Assembly (NCBI GenBank): GCA_017550765.1 | Contig: JAFZOC010000142.1 | Coordinates: 1-40,290, forward strand | Direction: 5' to 3' | DNA from: Oscillospiraceae bacterium | GTDB taxonomy: Bacteria > Bacillota_A > Clostridia > Oscillospirales > Oscillospiraceae | DNA: 40,290 nt | In this document: positions 14,694 to 22,983 of the stretch, piece after piece | Layout: each line of letters opens with the position of its first letter | Position numbering within the stretch: the stretch's first letter is position 1 | The notes under the pieces: generated by a model | Databases searched by the model: none | What the model was told of the DNA's origin: nothing | The model's input: the letters and a program-made list of their open reading frames with translations, nothing else | Position numbers and translations under genes: made by a program

Positions 14694-15566
14694 TCAGAGG
14701 CCGAGGATATCGCCGATCCTGCGGAAGAAGCTGCTGATGGACTCGACGACTTTTTTGACGGTCTCCACGAAACCGACGACTTTCGTCTTTGCCTCGGAGA
14801 GCTTTCTCAAAGTACCCTGGATCTCCTCGACACGAGAGCGGAGCTGATCCTGATCCAGTCCCTCCAGAGAACGGCAGAGGGAGATCAGCTGTTCGACCTG
14901 CCGGTCGGTGAGACTGACGTTGTACTCCGCTGCGATCTCACCGATCGTCTTGCGCAGCTCCTCGTCGCTCATATTCTTGGTCTCATCCAGCATCAGTTTC
15001 AGGTCGTTGACGATGGCGGTAGAGTCCATGCTCCCGATCTCGTTGGCAAGGTCACCGGTGATCGTGAGCTCCTGGGTGCTGACCAGTTTCGCGGTATCGT
15101 CAAGCTTCTTTCCGGTCATGTCCTCATAAGCTTTGTACACGCCGGTCAGCGCCGCGGTCCCGCTCACTTCAAATGGCGCGGCCACGACGATGTTGGCGTC
15201 GACGATGCCTGCCGTAGCCAGCGCGCTCAGATACATCTCCGGCGTACACCAGGTGATGTTGCTGGTAGAGACGGACATGCCGGAGCCGCTGGGAAGGAGC
15301 TCTACATAAACGCAGGAGATCGACCGGGTGCCGATCAGAGCGTCGCTGACATAGCCTTCCAGGTATCGGCGCTCCTCCTGGTTGGTGACCTTCAGCTCGA
15401 TCGCATCGCCGCGCTTGATGCCGAAAGCCTGGTAGACGAGCGCGATCTGCTCTTCCGTCAGATCTGCGCCGATGACGGCGCGGCTCTGGATCGCCTCGGC
15501 AGAGGCGGCAGGAAGGATGGAGAGCAGCATCACGAGCACGAGCAGGAAAGTGATCGATCGTTTCAT
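14694..15566 (-). CDS. Secreted DUF1002 family protein
   Basis: 290 residues from ATG 15566-15564. AAAGGA lies 8 bases upstream on this strand; a longer frame to 15701 lacks an SD and a signal sequence at its start. A signal peptide (MKRSITFLLVLVMLLSILPA, cleavage after about ASA-23) shows export. The mature part begins with IGADLTEEQIALVYQAFGI and matches the DUF1002 family (B. subtilis YpuA). Its biochemical function is unknown. The C-terminal third (about 190-290) is rich in charged helices and may form a coiled coil. It stands alone, convergent with the radical SAM gene and divergent from the symporter gene. Confidence 0.88.
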   Translation of the reverse strand: MKRSITFLLVLVMLLSILPAASAEAIQSRAVIGADLTEEQIALVYQAFGIKRGDAIELKVTNQEERRYLEGYVSDALIGTRSISCVYVELLPSGSGMSVSTSNITWCTPEMYLSALATAGIVDANIVVAAPFEVSGTAALTGVYKAYEDMTGKKLDDTAKLVSTQELTITGDLANEIGSMDSTAIVNDLKLMLDETKNMSDEELRKTIGEIAAEYNVSLTDRQVEQLISLCRSLEGLDQDQLRSRVEEIQGTLRKLSEAKTKVVGFVETVKKVVESISSFFRRIGDILGL

Positions 15567-15852
15567 AGCATCTATCCTTTCTTGTTGGGATCTGTCCTGG
15601 GTCTTGGATCGCGAAAAAGCCGGAAGGCGAGCATCACGCCGATCCTTCGCATGGGTCAAGAGCCCCGCGCGTATGATGACGATATGATGGCAGGTCACCA
15701 CAGCACTATTTCACCGATCCGCTCTGCTGCGCGTCAAGGCAGCAAACACTTCGCCGACCGGACAGACAGGTGTCCCGATCGGTAAAAGTGTTGCCATGTT
15801 AGCACGCAAAGATGAAAAAAGATAGTTCTTTTTGTGAATTTTAAGAAAGCTT

Positions 15853-17178
15853 ATGTTTTTCTCGACCCTCGAAGATACGCTCTGGGCGGGGCTCTTCCTG
15901 CCTCTTTTCCTCCTGAGCGGCGTTTCGCTGATCAGGGCTGCCGGACCGCTCCCGTTCCGGGCGCTCCCAAGTCTCCTGCGGACAGAGCATAGCCGGCGCC
16001 AGAAAAGGGCAGGGGACTATCGCGGCATCCAAGCGGCCAGCGTATCGCTCTCCGCGACCATCGGCACCGGGAACATCGTAGGGACGGCGCAGGCGATCGC
16101 TATGGGCGGCCCCGGGGCTGTCTTTTGGATGTGGATCGCGGCTGTCCTGGGCATGTGGATCAAGTACGCAGAGATCCTTCTGGGGCAGCTCCACCCAGGC
16201 GGTGCTGTGCGATACATCCGGCTCGCTCTGGGAAAAAAGGCCGCCGGCGCCTATGCGCTCCTGGGCGCTCTTTCGGCCCTCGCAGTAGGAGATATGGCGC
16301 AGATGAACGGCGCAGTATCTGCTGTGAGCGCTGCGCTGCCGCGTTCAGAGAGCCCCACGCTGCGCATACTGTTGGCGCTCGTCCTGTCCACGCTCCTGTG
16401 GTCAGTGCTCGCAGGCGGGGCAGCCAGGGTCGGACACGCGGCAGAGGCCCTGGTCCCGGGGATGACGATCGTGTTCCTGTTCTTCACCGCGCGGACGATC
16501 CTCGCTCATCACGAGCAGATCCTTCCGATCTTTCGGGAGATCTGCCGCTGCGCTTTCCATCCGGAGGCCATCCGGGGCGCGGTGGGCGGGATCGGTGTGC
16601 GTCAGACGATCCTATGGGGGCTGCGTCGCGGTGCATTCTCCAATGAAGCAGGTCTTGGCACCGCCTCGATCGTACACAGCGCTGTCGCCTCAAAAGAGCC
16701 TGCGATCCACGCGTCCTGGGGCATCGTGGAGGTCTTCGTGGACACGATCCTCCTCTGCACCTTCGCCGCGCTGACCATCCTCTGCAGCGGGGCCGATATC
16801 GGATATGGCCACCTCCCCGGACCTGAGCTCTTCCGCGACGCGCTTGCCAGCGTTTGGGGCACACGGACAGCGTCCTGGGCCCTCTCCTTGTTCCTGGCGC
16901 TCTTTTCCTTTACGACCGTGATGGGATGCTCTGTGACCGGTACACGCTGCTTCTGCGCGCTCTTTGATCCGTCCGCAGAGCAGTTCTACCGTACGGCCTA
17001 TGTGATCTGTGCCGTTCTGGGCTGCCTCCTGCCGACGGAGGCGATCTGGCGGGCAGCAGATCTCATCAACGTTTCCATGGCTGTGCCTGCGCTCCTCTCG
17101 CTTGTCCTGCTCTCTCCGTCTCTTGGGCGCGAGATCCTTTCGCGCCTGCGCATGAGGGAAGATCGTCAAGGATCGTGA
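15853..17178 (+). CDS. Sodium:alanine symporter family (AGCS) protein
   Basis: 441 residues with about ten hydrophobic segments, the size of AGCS (AgcS/AlsT/GlnT) carriers that import alanine, glycine or glutamine with Na+. The diagnostic stretch SATIGTGNIVGTAQAIAMGG followed by PGAVFWMW lies at about 68-95, and GLRRGAFSNEAGLGTA lies in the middle; both are AGCS signatures. Which amino acid is carried cannot be told. No good SD precedes ATG 15853 (only AAGAAAG), so the start is less certain than the family. It is a single gene. The 286-base region between it and the divergent DUF1002 start shows no convincing promoter for either gene. Confidence 0.93.
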   Translation: MFFSTLEDTLWAGLFLPLFLLSGVSLIRAAGPLPFRALPSLLRTEHSRRQKRAGDYRGIQAASVSLSATIGTGNIVGTAQAIAMGGPGAVFWMWIAAVLGMWIKYAEILLGQLHPGGAVRYIRLALGKKAAGAYALLGALSALAVGDMAQMNGAVSAVSAALPRSESPTLRILLALVLSTLLWSVLAGGAARVGHAAEALVPGMTIVFLFFTARTILAHHEQILPIFREICRCAFHPEAIRGAVGGIGVRQTILWGLRRGAFSNEAGLGTASIVHSAVASKEPAIHASWGIVEVFVDTILLCTFAALTILCSGADIGYGHLPGPELFRDALASVWGTRTASWALSLFLALFSFTTVMGCSVTGTRCFCALFDPSAEQFYRTAYVICAVLGCLLPTEAIWRAADLINVSMAVPALLSLVLLSPSLGREILSRLRMREDRQGS

Positions 17179-17294
17179 GCCGACGTGCCCGATCCACCTG
17201 ACATCCGGCATGAATACATGGTCCTTCTGCACATACCGTTTCTTCGTGCTTCTTCATGGACCCGGAAATTTCCGTGGATATAGCGGATCGTATC

Positions 17295-17323
17295 TTGTCG
17301 GAACATGCAAAAAGGTGTACAAT
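17295..17323 (+). promoter_or_regulatory. Sigma-A promoter of the comF leader
   Basis: TTGTCG (17295-17300), a 17-base spacer and TACAAT (17318-17323). The start would be at about 17330, just before the first helix of the leader and 155 bases ahead of the comF ATG. Confidence 0.85.
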
Positions 17324-17329
17324 CCTTTT

Positions 17330-17478
17330 TGAGCATGATCGTCACCCGGCGAGACGCCGCAAGGCATAGCGCTGGACAGCGCAGGTACTGTGCCGGATGC
17401 TCATCGCAAGGGACACCACGGGAACGATCCCAAAGGTCGTTCCCTCTGTGCGCGGATCACGCCAGACGAGAGGGGAGT
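17330..17478 (+). promoter_or_regulatory. Structured 5' leader RNA of comF, unassigned
   Basis: The promoter-to-ATG interval can fold into nested helices. P1 is GAGCAT 17331-17336 with ATGCTC 17397-17402. P2 is CCGGC 17346-17350 with GCCGG 17392-17396. P3 is GCC/GGC (17356-17365) closed by a GCAA GNRA tetraloop. P4 is GCGCT/AGCGC (17369-17382). A separate 8-bp hairpin follows (GGGAACGA 17420-17427 with TCGTTCCC 17437-17444), before the SD AGGGGAG at 17471. This two-part layout resembles an aptamer plus expression platform. I could not match it to a riboswitch class from memory. The helices are visible; a regulatory role is inference. This also accounts for the 307-base gap 17179-17485. Confidence 0.5.
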
Positions 17479-17485
17479 GCTGCAG

Positions 17486-18133
17486 ATGGAGCTCGTTGAG
17501 AAGATCTTGGATCTGTTCTTCCCCAGGCGCTGCATCTTCTGTCATCGTCTGATGCGTGAAGAGGGGACCGTCTGTTCCGACTGCGCCGCGAGCCTCCCCG
17601 AGACCGGAACAGAGGCCGTACAGCGTCTGAAGGAGATCGACCGCTGCTGTTCCCCGCTGTATTACGAAGGGGACGTCCGTTCATCCCTGCTGCGATACAA
17701 GTTCGGCGGTCAGAAAATGTATGCGAAAGTTTATGGGGAATTTCTGTCAAGATCTATTGACGAAAACGGCTTTTTCTGCGATAGTATCACTTGGGCGCCC
17801 CTGAGCAGGCAGCGTCTGCGGAAGCGCGGCTACGATCAGGCGAGGCTCCTGGCAGAAGAACTCGCGCGGAAAAAGGGGATCCCCTGTATCCAGCTCCTTC
17901 GGAAGACGCGGAACAATCGGGCGCAGTCCTCCACGGAGAGCGCGGAGAAGCGCCGCAAGAACGTCCATGGCGTGTATGAGGCTATGCCGGGCGCGCCGAT
18001 CGCAGGCAGGGACATCCTGCTGGTGGACGATATCGTGACGACAGGTTCTACGCTCAGCGAATGCGCCCGTGTCCTCAAAGCAGCCGGGGCGGCGAGCGTT
18101 TCCGCTGTCACCGTCGCCAGGAAGCGGATCTGA
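17486..18133 (+). CDS. comF: ComF family phosphoribosyltransferase-like protein
   Basis: 215 residues from ATG 17486, eight bases after AGGGGAG. The N-terminal zinc-finger cysteines are Cys16, Cys19, Cys30 and Cys33 (RRCIFCH and VCSDC). The middle shows WAPLSRQRLRKRGYDQA, and the PRPP-binding motif of type I phosphoribosyltransferases is ILLVDDIVTTGSTLSECA from residue 177. ComFC proteins are required for DNA uptake in competent bacteria, but members are also common in non-competent species, where the role is unclear. No other competence genes are present here. The MreB-like gene follows 41 bases later. Confidence 0.94.
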   Translation: MELVEKILDLFFPRRCIFCHRLMREEGTVCSDCAASLPETGTEAVQRLKEIDRCCSPLYYEGDVRSSLLRYKFGGQKMYAKVYGEFLSRSIDENGFFCDSITWAPLSRQRLRKRGYDQARLLAEELARKKGIPCIQLLRKTRNNRAQSSTESAEKRRKNVHGVYEAMPGAPIAGRDILLVDDIVTTGSTLSECARVLKAAGAASVSAVTVARKRI

Positions 18134-18174
18134 GACAGATACCATGACATCGAGATAGACAGAGGAGCATCTTT

Positions 18175-19206
18175 ATGGTCATATTTGAGAGAGATATCGC
18201 AGTAGATATGGGCACATCCTCCACTTTGCTGTTCGAGCAGGGGAAGGGCATCGTCGCGCGTGAGCCTACGGTCGTCGCGGTCAACCGCATCACCGGAAAG
18301 ATCTCCAAGGTGGGTCAGGACGCGCAAAAGCTGATCGGGCGCACTCCCGCCGACATCGTCGCGATCCATCCGGTCAGCGCCGGCGTCATCTCCGATTATG
18401 AGATGGCCGCCCAGATGCTGAGGGAACTGGTGAGCCGTGTGACCTCCTTCAGCTTGTTCAAGCCCTGTGTCCTGGCCTGCGTCTCCAGTTCCGTCACCGG
18501 CGTCGAGGAGCGCGCCATGATCGACGCCGCCATCGAGGCCGGCGCCAGGAAGGTCTACCTTCTGGAGACCTCTGTCGCCACCGCCATGGGCGCCGGCGTC
18601 GATATCTCCCGTCCGGAGGGCCATATGGTGATCGACATCGGCGGCGGTACCACCGAGATCGCGATCATCTCCGCGGGCGGTGTGGTGGAGTGCGAGTCGA
18701 TCAAGATCGCAGGCGCGAGTTTCGACGAGGCGATCGTCAAATATGTCCGCCGCAAGCACGATATGCTGATCGGCATCGGCGCCGCGGAGGAGATCAAGCG
18801 CAGCATCGGCTGTGTGATGCAGCGCTCCGATATGGGCGTCGAGGAAGTCAAGGGCCGTAGTCTCGTCAACGGCATGCCCAAAGTCGTCCACATCAACGCC
18901 AACGAGCTGATCGAAGCCTTCGTGGAGCCTATGAACGCGATCCTGGAAGCGATCCACACCGTTCTGGAGCGGACGCCACCGCAGCTGGTCGGCGACCTGG
19001 ACACCAACGGTATCATCATGTCCGGCGGCGGCTGTCTGATCTACGGTATGGACCGTCTGATCGAACGCAGCACCGGCATCCGCACCACTGTGGTCGACGA
19101 CCCCATCTCCTGCACCGCCTACGGCGCCGGCAAGATGCTCAAGCATCTGGAAGATATGGAGGACGGCATGCGGAACTTCTTCCGTATGCGCCAGCTCAAG
19201 AACTGA
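18175..19206 (+). CDS. mreB: Rod shape-determining protein, MreB/Mbl family
   Basis: 343 residues, the MreB size. The actin-fold phosphate-1 loop is AVDMGTSSTLLFEQGKGIV at the N-terminus, phosphate-2 is VIDIGGGTTEIAIIS, and the adenosine region is MSGGGCLIYGMD. MreB filaments guide cell-wall synthesis on the inner face of the membrane. AGAGGAG lies 7-8 bases upstream. The usual mreC and mreD partners do not follow; ispD does. The gene is thus either a stand-alone Mbl/MreBH paralogue or the main MreB; the sequence does not say which. Confidence 0.94.
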   Translation: MVIFERDIAVDMGTSSTLLFEQGKGIVAREPTVVAVNRITGKISKVGQDAQKLIGRTPADIVAIHPVSAGVISDYEMAAQMLRELVSRVTSFSLFKPCVLACVSSSVTGVEERAMIDAAIEAGARKVYLLETSVATAMGAGVDISRPEGHMVIDIGGGTTEIAIISAGGVVECESIKIAGASFDEAIVKYVRRKHDMLIGIGAAEEIKRSIGCVMQRSDMGVEEVKGRSLVNGMPKVVHINANELIEAFVEPMNAILEAIHTVLERTPPQLVGDLDTNGIIMSGGGCLIYGMDRLIERSTGIRTTVVDDPISCTAYGAGKMLKHLEDMEDGMRNFFRMRQLKN

Positions 19207-19231
19207 AGCTTGAACAGGGGAGGCGCGAAAG

Positions 19232-19969
19232 ATGGATCTGCTCAAGTCTTTGAAACGGCTCTCTGCGAAGCATACGGCCAAGCCCTTTGTTTCCGCGGTC
19301 GTCCTGGCCGCCGGGAGCTCTGTCCGCATGGGGAGCGATAAGATCATGGCCAGGATCGGCGAGCTCCCTGTGCTCGCCAGGTCGCTCATGCCTTTCCAGG
19401 CCTGCGACGACATCGCGGAGATCGTCGTGGTCACCACCGCAGACAAGCTCGGCGAAGTCTCCGAGCTTTGCAGGGAGTACAGCATCGGCAAAGTCAGCAA
19501 GGTCCTCAGCGGCGGGAAGACGCGCGCAGAGTCGGCTCTCACCGGCGTTTCCGAAGTCAGCGCGAAAGCCGACCTCATCGCGATCCATGACGGCGCCCGG
19601 CCTTTGGTCACCGAGGAGCTGATCCACCGTGTGGTGGAGGTCGCTCGGGTAAAACTTGCCGCCGTCCCAGCCATCGCGAGCACCGATACCCTCAAGACCG
19701 CCGGCGACGACCGCGCGATCGTGGGCACGGTCGACCGGCAGACCACCTGGCGCATCCAGACTCCGCAAGTCTTCAAGGCAGACCTCATCAAAGGCGCTCT
19801 GACTCGGGCCATGAACGAAGGCGTCGCCCTCACGGACGACAGTTCCGCTATGGAGCTCCTGGGCGTGAAGACATACATCGTGGAAGGCGACGAGGAGAAC
19901 ATCAAGCTCACCAAGCCCTTGGATCTGATCCTCGCCAACGCCATCCTGCGTCAGAGGAGAGCACGATGA
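19232..19969 (+). CDS. ispD: 2-C-methyl-D-erythritol 4-phosphate cytidylyltransferase
   Basis: 245 residues. The enzyme makes CDP-ME from MEP and CTP in the non-mevalonate isoprenoid pathway. The nucleotide-binding motif is [13 protein letters not shown] (Ala26-Lys37, with Arg32 and Lys37 in the places of the catalytic basic residues). IHDGARPLV (about 125-133) and the product-site stretch RIQTPQVFK are also diagnostic. An extra 17-residue N-terminal tail precedes the core. GGGGAGG is upstream. The stop overlaps the ispF start (ATGA), so the two pathway enzymes are co-translated. Confidence 0.96.
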   Translation: MDLLKSLKRLSAKHTAKPFVSAVVLAAGSSVRMGSDKIMARIGELPVLARSLMPFQACDDIAEIVVVTTADKLGEVSELCREYSIGKVSKVLSGGKTRAESALTGVSEVSAKADLIAIHDGARPLVTEELIHRVVEVARVKLAAVPAIASTDTLKTAGDDRAIVGTVDRQTTWRIQTPQVFKADLIKGALTRAMNEGVALTDDSSAMELLGVKTYIVEGDEENIKLTKPLDLILANAILRQRRAR

Positions 19970-20445
19970 GGATCGGTCACGGCTATGACGTCCACCGCCT
20001 GGTCGAAGGCCGCAGGCTCATCCTGGGGGGCGTCGACATCCCATATGAAAAAGGTCTGTTGGGCCACTCCGACGCGGATGTGCTGACCCACGCGCTGATG
20101 GACGCGCTCCTCGGCGCCGCGGCCCTCGGCGACATCGGGAAGCTCTTCCCGGACAAAGACCCTGCCTATGAAGGCGCTGACAGCGTGGGATTGCTGCGGG
20201 AAGTTCGCGCGCTCCTCCGCCGAAACGGCTATACGGTCGAGAACGTCGACTGTACGGTCATCGCCCAGCAGCCGAAGCTGGCGCCATACGTTCCGAGGAT
20301 GCGGGAGATCCTGGCTGAGGCGATGGAAGTCGCGCTCGACCGCGTGAGCGTGAAGGCCACCACCGAGGAAGGGCTCGGCTTCTCCGGGCAAGGGCTCGGC
20401 ATCGCCGCCCACGCGGTGGCGCTGATCGTGGAGTCGGAACGATGA
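19966..20445 (+). CDS. ispF: 2-C-methyl-D-erythritol 2,4-cyclodiphosphate synthase
   Basis: 159 residues, the standard size. It cyclises CDP-ME 2-phosphate to MEcPP with loss of CMP. The zinc ligands are Asp8 and His10 in RIGHGYDVH and His42 in [18 protein letters not shown] at 34-38 binds substrate. The C-terminal [25 protein letters not shown] is the conserved trimer-interface region, which I quote only in part as [15 protein letters not shown]. It overlaps ispD by four bases. IspE, the enzyme between IspD and IspF, is not in this window. Confidence 0.97.
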   Translation: MRIGHGYDVHRLVEGRRLILGGVDIPYEKGLLGHSDADVLTHALMDALLGAAALGDIGKLFPDKDPAYEGADSVGLLREVRALLRRNGYTVENVDCTVIAQQPKLAPYVPRMREILAEAMEVALDRVSVKATTEEGLGFSGQGLGIAAHAVALIVESER

Positions 20446-20458
20446 CATGTCCTACGCA

Positions 20459-20495
20459 CAGATAGGATCTATGCGCATAGGATAGATAGGATCCG
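20459..20495. repeat. Short ATAGGAT repeats around a 12-bp palindrome
   Basis: Between ispF and its terminator the sequence repeats ATAGGAT three times (from 20462, 20477 and 20485). It includes the perfect palindrome CTATGCGCATAG at 20469-20480. It could be an operator or mere low complexity. Nothing ties it to a known regulator. Confidence 0.4.
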
Positions 20496-20499
20496 TACA

Positions 20500-20543
20500 A
20501 AGAGAGAAGGATCTTGCCTGAGGCAAGGTCCTTCTCTCTTCAT
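20500..20543 (+). terminator. Terminator-like hairpin after ispF
   Basis: Arms 20500-20519 and 20521-20540 pair over nearly 20 bp with one internal mismatch region and a very small loop. The 3' arm ends in CTTCTCTCTT, a modest U-tract. Confidence 0.75.
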
Positions 20544-20591
20544 AAACGGGTGCAGAAGCTCGGGACAGTCGAGTTCGTAAGGAGCAGGAGA

Positions 20592-20843
20592 ATGGGGCAG
20601 ATCTGGATCTTATGCCGTTCGCTCACATATGCACAGAGAGCGGCGGAGCTTCTGGAACGGAAAGGGATAACGGCGACAGTCAGCCGCGCGCCGCAGGGTT
20701 CAGATCCGCGGGGCTGCGGGCACGCCGTCACAGTACGAAAGAGAGGCCCGGAGGCGGTCAAGATCTTGCGGGACGCGCACCTCCCCTTCGGGAAACTGCT
20801 GGCGAGGGGCGAGGACGGAGGCTATCGGGAGGTGGAGCTGTGA
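20592..20843 (+). CDS. DUF3343 (putative Se/S carrier-like) protein
   Basis: 83 residues from ATG 20592, with AAGGAG 7 bases upstream. The pattern (short beta strand with Cys8, then YAQRAAELLERKGI, then a PRGCGHAV segment with Cys42 and a C-terminal VKILRDAHLPF) fits DUF3343. These small proteins are often found beside cysteine desulfurases, YedF or selenium genes, and are suspected sulfur or selenium carriers. The stop overlaps the GTG start of the cysteine desulfurase, which supports a joint function. The carrier role is inference. Confidence 0.8.
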   Translation: MGQIWILCRSLTYAQRAAELLERKGITATVSRAPQGSDPRGCGHAVTVRKRGPEAVKILRDAHLPFGKLLARGEDGGYREVEL

Positions 20844-21985
20844 TCTATCTTGACAGTGCAGCGACTTCACTGCTGAAGCCGCCTCAGGTGAGCGCTGCGA
20901 CGGCGCGTGCGGTCAGGACCATGGCCAGTCCAGGCCGTGGCGGGCACAGGCCCGCGATGCTCGCAGCGGAGACGGTGTACCGTTGCCGCGTCGAAGCAGC
21001 CGAGCTGTTCCATGTGCCGGATCCCGGGCATGTGGTCTTCACCATGAACGCCACCCATGGCTTGAACCTGGCGATACGCAGCCTGGCAGAGCGCGGCGAT
21101 CGGGTCCTGATCTCCGGCTTCGAACACAATGCCGTGACGCGGCCTCTCCATGCCATCGGCGCGGAGATCCAGGTCGCGGGGCGCCGCATCTTCGATCCGG
21201 ACGACACGATCGCTTCGTTCCGGGAGAAGATACCCGGCGCAGATCTGGTCGTCTGCACCTATGTTTCCAACGTGTTCGGCTATATCCCGCCGATCGGCGA
21301 GATCGCAGACCTCTGCAGAAGGAGCGGCGTCCCGCTGATCGTAGACGCCTCCCAGGCAGCCGGGATCCTGGACATCGACATGCAGGCGCTGGGCGCTGCG
21401 TTCATCGCTATGCCCGGGCACAAGGGGCTGATGGGGCCCCAGGGGACAGGGCTCCTTCTGTGCGGAGCAGACGCAGAGCCTCTGATCTATGGGGGTTCCG
21501 GCTCCGAGAGCCGTTCCCAGGATATGCCTGCTGACCTGCCAGACAGACTGGAAGCCGGCACCCACAATGTGTGCGGCGTCGCGGGGCTCCTGGAGGGGCT
21601 GCGCTATGTGAGACGAAAAGGCGTCCATAGGATCTTGCGGCACGAGAGGGGACTGCTCCACGCAGCGGAGGACGCGCTGCGTGATAGCGACAGCGAGCTC
21701 TTCTCGGGACCGGACTGCTGCCAGTGCGGTGTTCTGTCTCTGCGTCCCTCCTTTATGGATGTGGAGGAACTCGCCGCGAGGCTCGCGGAGCGCGGCGTCT
21801 GCGTTCGAGCCGGCCTCCATTGCGCTCCGCTGGCGCACGAGAGCGCAGGGACGCTGCGTTCCGGCACGCTGCGCCTCAGTTTTTCGCCTTTTCTTTCGAC
21901 CGCACAGGTGCGGAACGCCTGCCGTATCCTTCGTCAGATCCTCGTAGAGACGCGAGAGCAGCGACGTGCTCTGCCGACGGTCTGA
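20840..21985 (+). CDS. Cysteine desulfurase family protein (class V aminotransferase fold)
   Basis: 381 residues from a GTG start overlapping the DUF3343 stop; GGAGG at 20828-20832 gives a 7-base spacing. The opening IYLDSAATSLLKPP is typical. The PLP-binding Lys is Lys195 in MPGHKGLMGPQGTG, SGFEHNAVTRPL carries the stacking His, and the persulfide Cys is Cys328 in GLHCAPLAHES near TLRLSFSPF. The enzyme takes sulfur (or selenium) from cysteine (or selenocysteine) onto Cys328. It matches the subgroup often labelled cysteine desulfurase family (EF2568-like) rather than IscS. No scaffold gene (iscU/sufU) is adjacent, so transfer to the DUF3343 protein is a reasonable guess. Confidence 0.92.
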   Translation: MIYLDSAATSLLKPPQVSAATARAVRTMASPGRGGHRPAMLAAETVYRCRVEAAELFHVPDPGHVVFTMNATHGLNLAIRSLAERGDRVLISGFEHNAVTRPLHAIGAEIQVAGRRIFDPDDTIASFREKIPGADLVVCTYVSNVFGYIPPIGEIADLCRRSGVPLIVDASQAAGILDIDMQALGAAFIAMPGHKGLMGPQGTGLLLCGADAEPLIYGGSGSESRSQDMPADLPDRLEAGTHNVCGVAGLLEGLRYVRRKGVHRILRHERGLLHAAEDALRDSDSELFSGPDCCQCGVLSLRPSFMDVEELAARLAERGVCVRAGLHCAPLAHESAGTLRSGTLRLSFSPFLSTAQVRNACRILRQILVETREQRRALPTV

Positions 21986-22014
21986 TCGACGCCGTATTTC
22001 CTTGCTTCCTTGAC

Positions 22015-22043
22015 TTGCGTTTTTCTGTTCGATGATATATAAT
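22015..22043 (+). promoter_or_regulatory. Sigma-A promoter of the cdaA operon
   Basis: TTGCGT (22015-22020), 17 bases and TATAAT (22038-22043). A TTGACT at 22010 gives a poorer 22-base spacing. It lies 71 bases before cdaA and is the only good promoter I see ahead of the gene run to 36 kb. Confidence 0.85.
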
Positions 22044-22113
22044 AACAAAATAGGTATGATAGGAGCATCATGCACAGGCGCAGGCGCTCCGGATAAAAGT
22101 CGAGGGATCATGC

Positions 22114-22983
22114 ATGGATCAATTCAGTGAATTCATCAGTTCGGCCCAGACTGCGTTCAAGACGATAAGCTTTTGGGACATCCTGGACATCGTCATCGTC
22201 GCTTATCTGATCTATAAGGTGATCTGGTTCGTCCGGCGGACGAATACGTACAATCTGTTCAAGGGCGTGATCTTCGTCCTTGCCGCTTTGGTATTGTCCG
22301 ATTACCTCAAGCTGACGATGTTCAACTTCATCCTTCGCAAAGCCGTGGAGTTGGGCCTGATCGCGCTGCTGATCCTCTTCCAGCCGGAACTGCGGCGGCT
22401 CTTGGAGCGGATGGGGCGGAGCATCTCCTCGCGTTCCGATGTGTCCGCAACGGCGATGGAGTCCGCCATCGCCCAGGTCGTCCTGGCCTGTACGGAGATG
22501 TCCGCCTCCCGCACCGGCGCGCTGATGATCTTCGAGCGCAAGGAGAAGCTCACCAGCATCCTCGCTACCGGAACGATCCTGGACGCGGATGTCTCGTCAG
22601 AGCTCATCAAGAACCTGTTCTTCAACAAAGCGCCTCTCCACGACGGCGCTGTGGTCATCCGGGATGGGAGGATCGCGGCAGCAGGCTGTGTCCTCCCGCT
22701 CACCCAGAACACGAACCTCAGCAAGGAGCTCGGCATGCGTCACCGCGCCGGCATCGGGCTCAGCGAGCAGTCCGACGCGCTGGTGATCATCGTTTCCGAG
22801 GAGACCGGCGCGATCTCCGTGGCCATAGAGGGGATGCTCAAGCGGCATCTCACAGAAGCCACGCTGGACAAGCTCCTGCATAATGAACTGATCGTAGCCA
22901 AAGAGGACGACAGACCGGTCGCGAAGATCCTTCGCGCCGTCCGCGGTGTATTCAGGGGTAAGAAACATGAAGCTGATCAATAA
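22114..22983 (+). CDS. cdaA: Diadenylate cyclase CdaA
   Basis: 289 residues. Three membrane segments (about 21-40, 51-63 and 77-90) are followed by the DAC domain. The catalytic motifs are DGA at 177-179 (PLHDGAVVIRDGRI) and RHR at 209-211 (GMRHRAGIGLSE). The enzyme joins two ATP into cyclic-di-AMP, which controls potassium and osmolyte balance and cell-wall homeostasis. The next gene encodes its regulator CdaR and overlaps it by 17 bases, as in other Bacillota. glmM, the usual third member, is not present in the window. Confidence 0.97.
   Translation: MDQFSEFISSAQTAFKTISFWDILDIVIVAYLIYKVIWFVRRTNTYNLFKGVIFVLAALVLSDYLKLTMFNFILRKAVELGLIALLILFQPELRRLLERMGRSISSRSDVSATAMESAIAQVVLACTEMSASRTGALMIFERKEKLTSILATGTILDADVSSELIKNLFFNKAPLHDGAVVIRDGRIAAAGCVLPLTQNTNLSKELGMRHRAGIGLSEQSDALVIIVSEETGAISVAIEGMLKRHLTEATLDKLLHNELIVAKEDDRPVAKILRAVRGVFRGKKHEADQ

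Noticed and set aside
15654..15659. TTGACC on the minus strand as -35 box of the DUF1002 gene
   Set aside because: At 17 bases downstream the sequence is TGATGC, too far from a -10 consensus to call a promoter.
17330..17402. comF leader as a c-di-GMP-I or ZTP riboswitch
   Set aside because: The conserved GGGACGCAAAGCC core of the first and the CCGCCTGGGC tail of the second are not present, so I left it unassigned.
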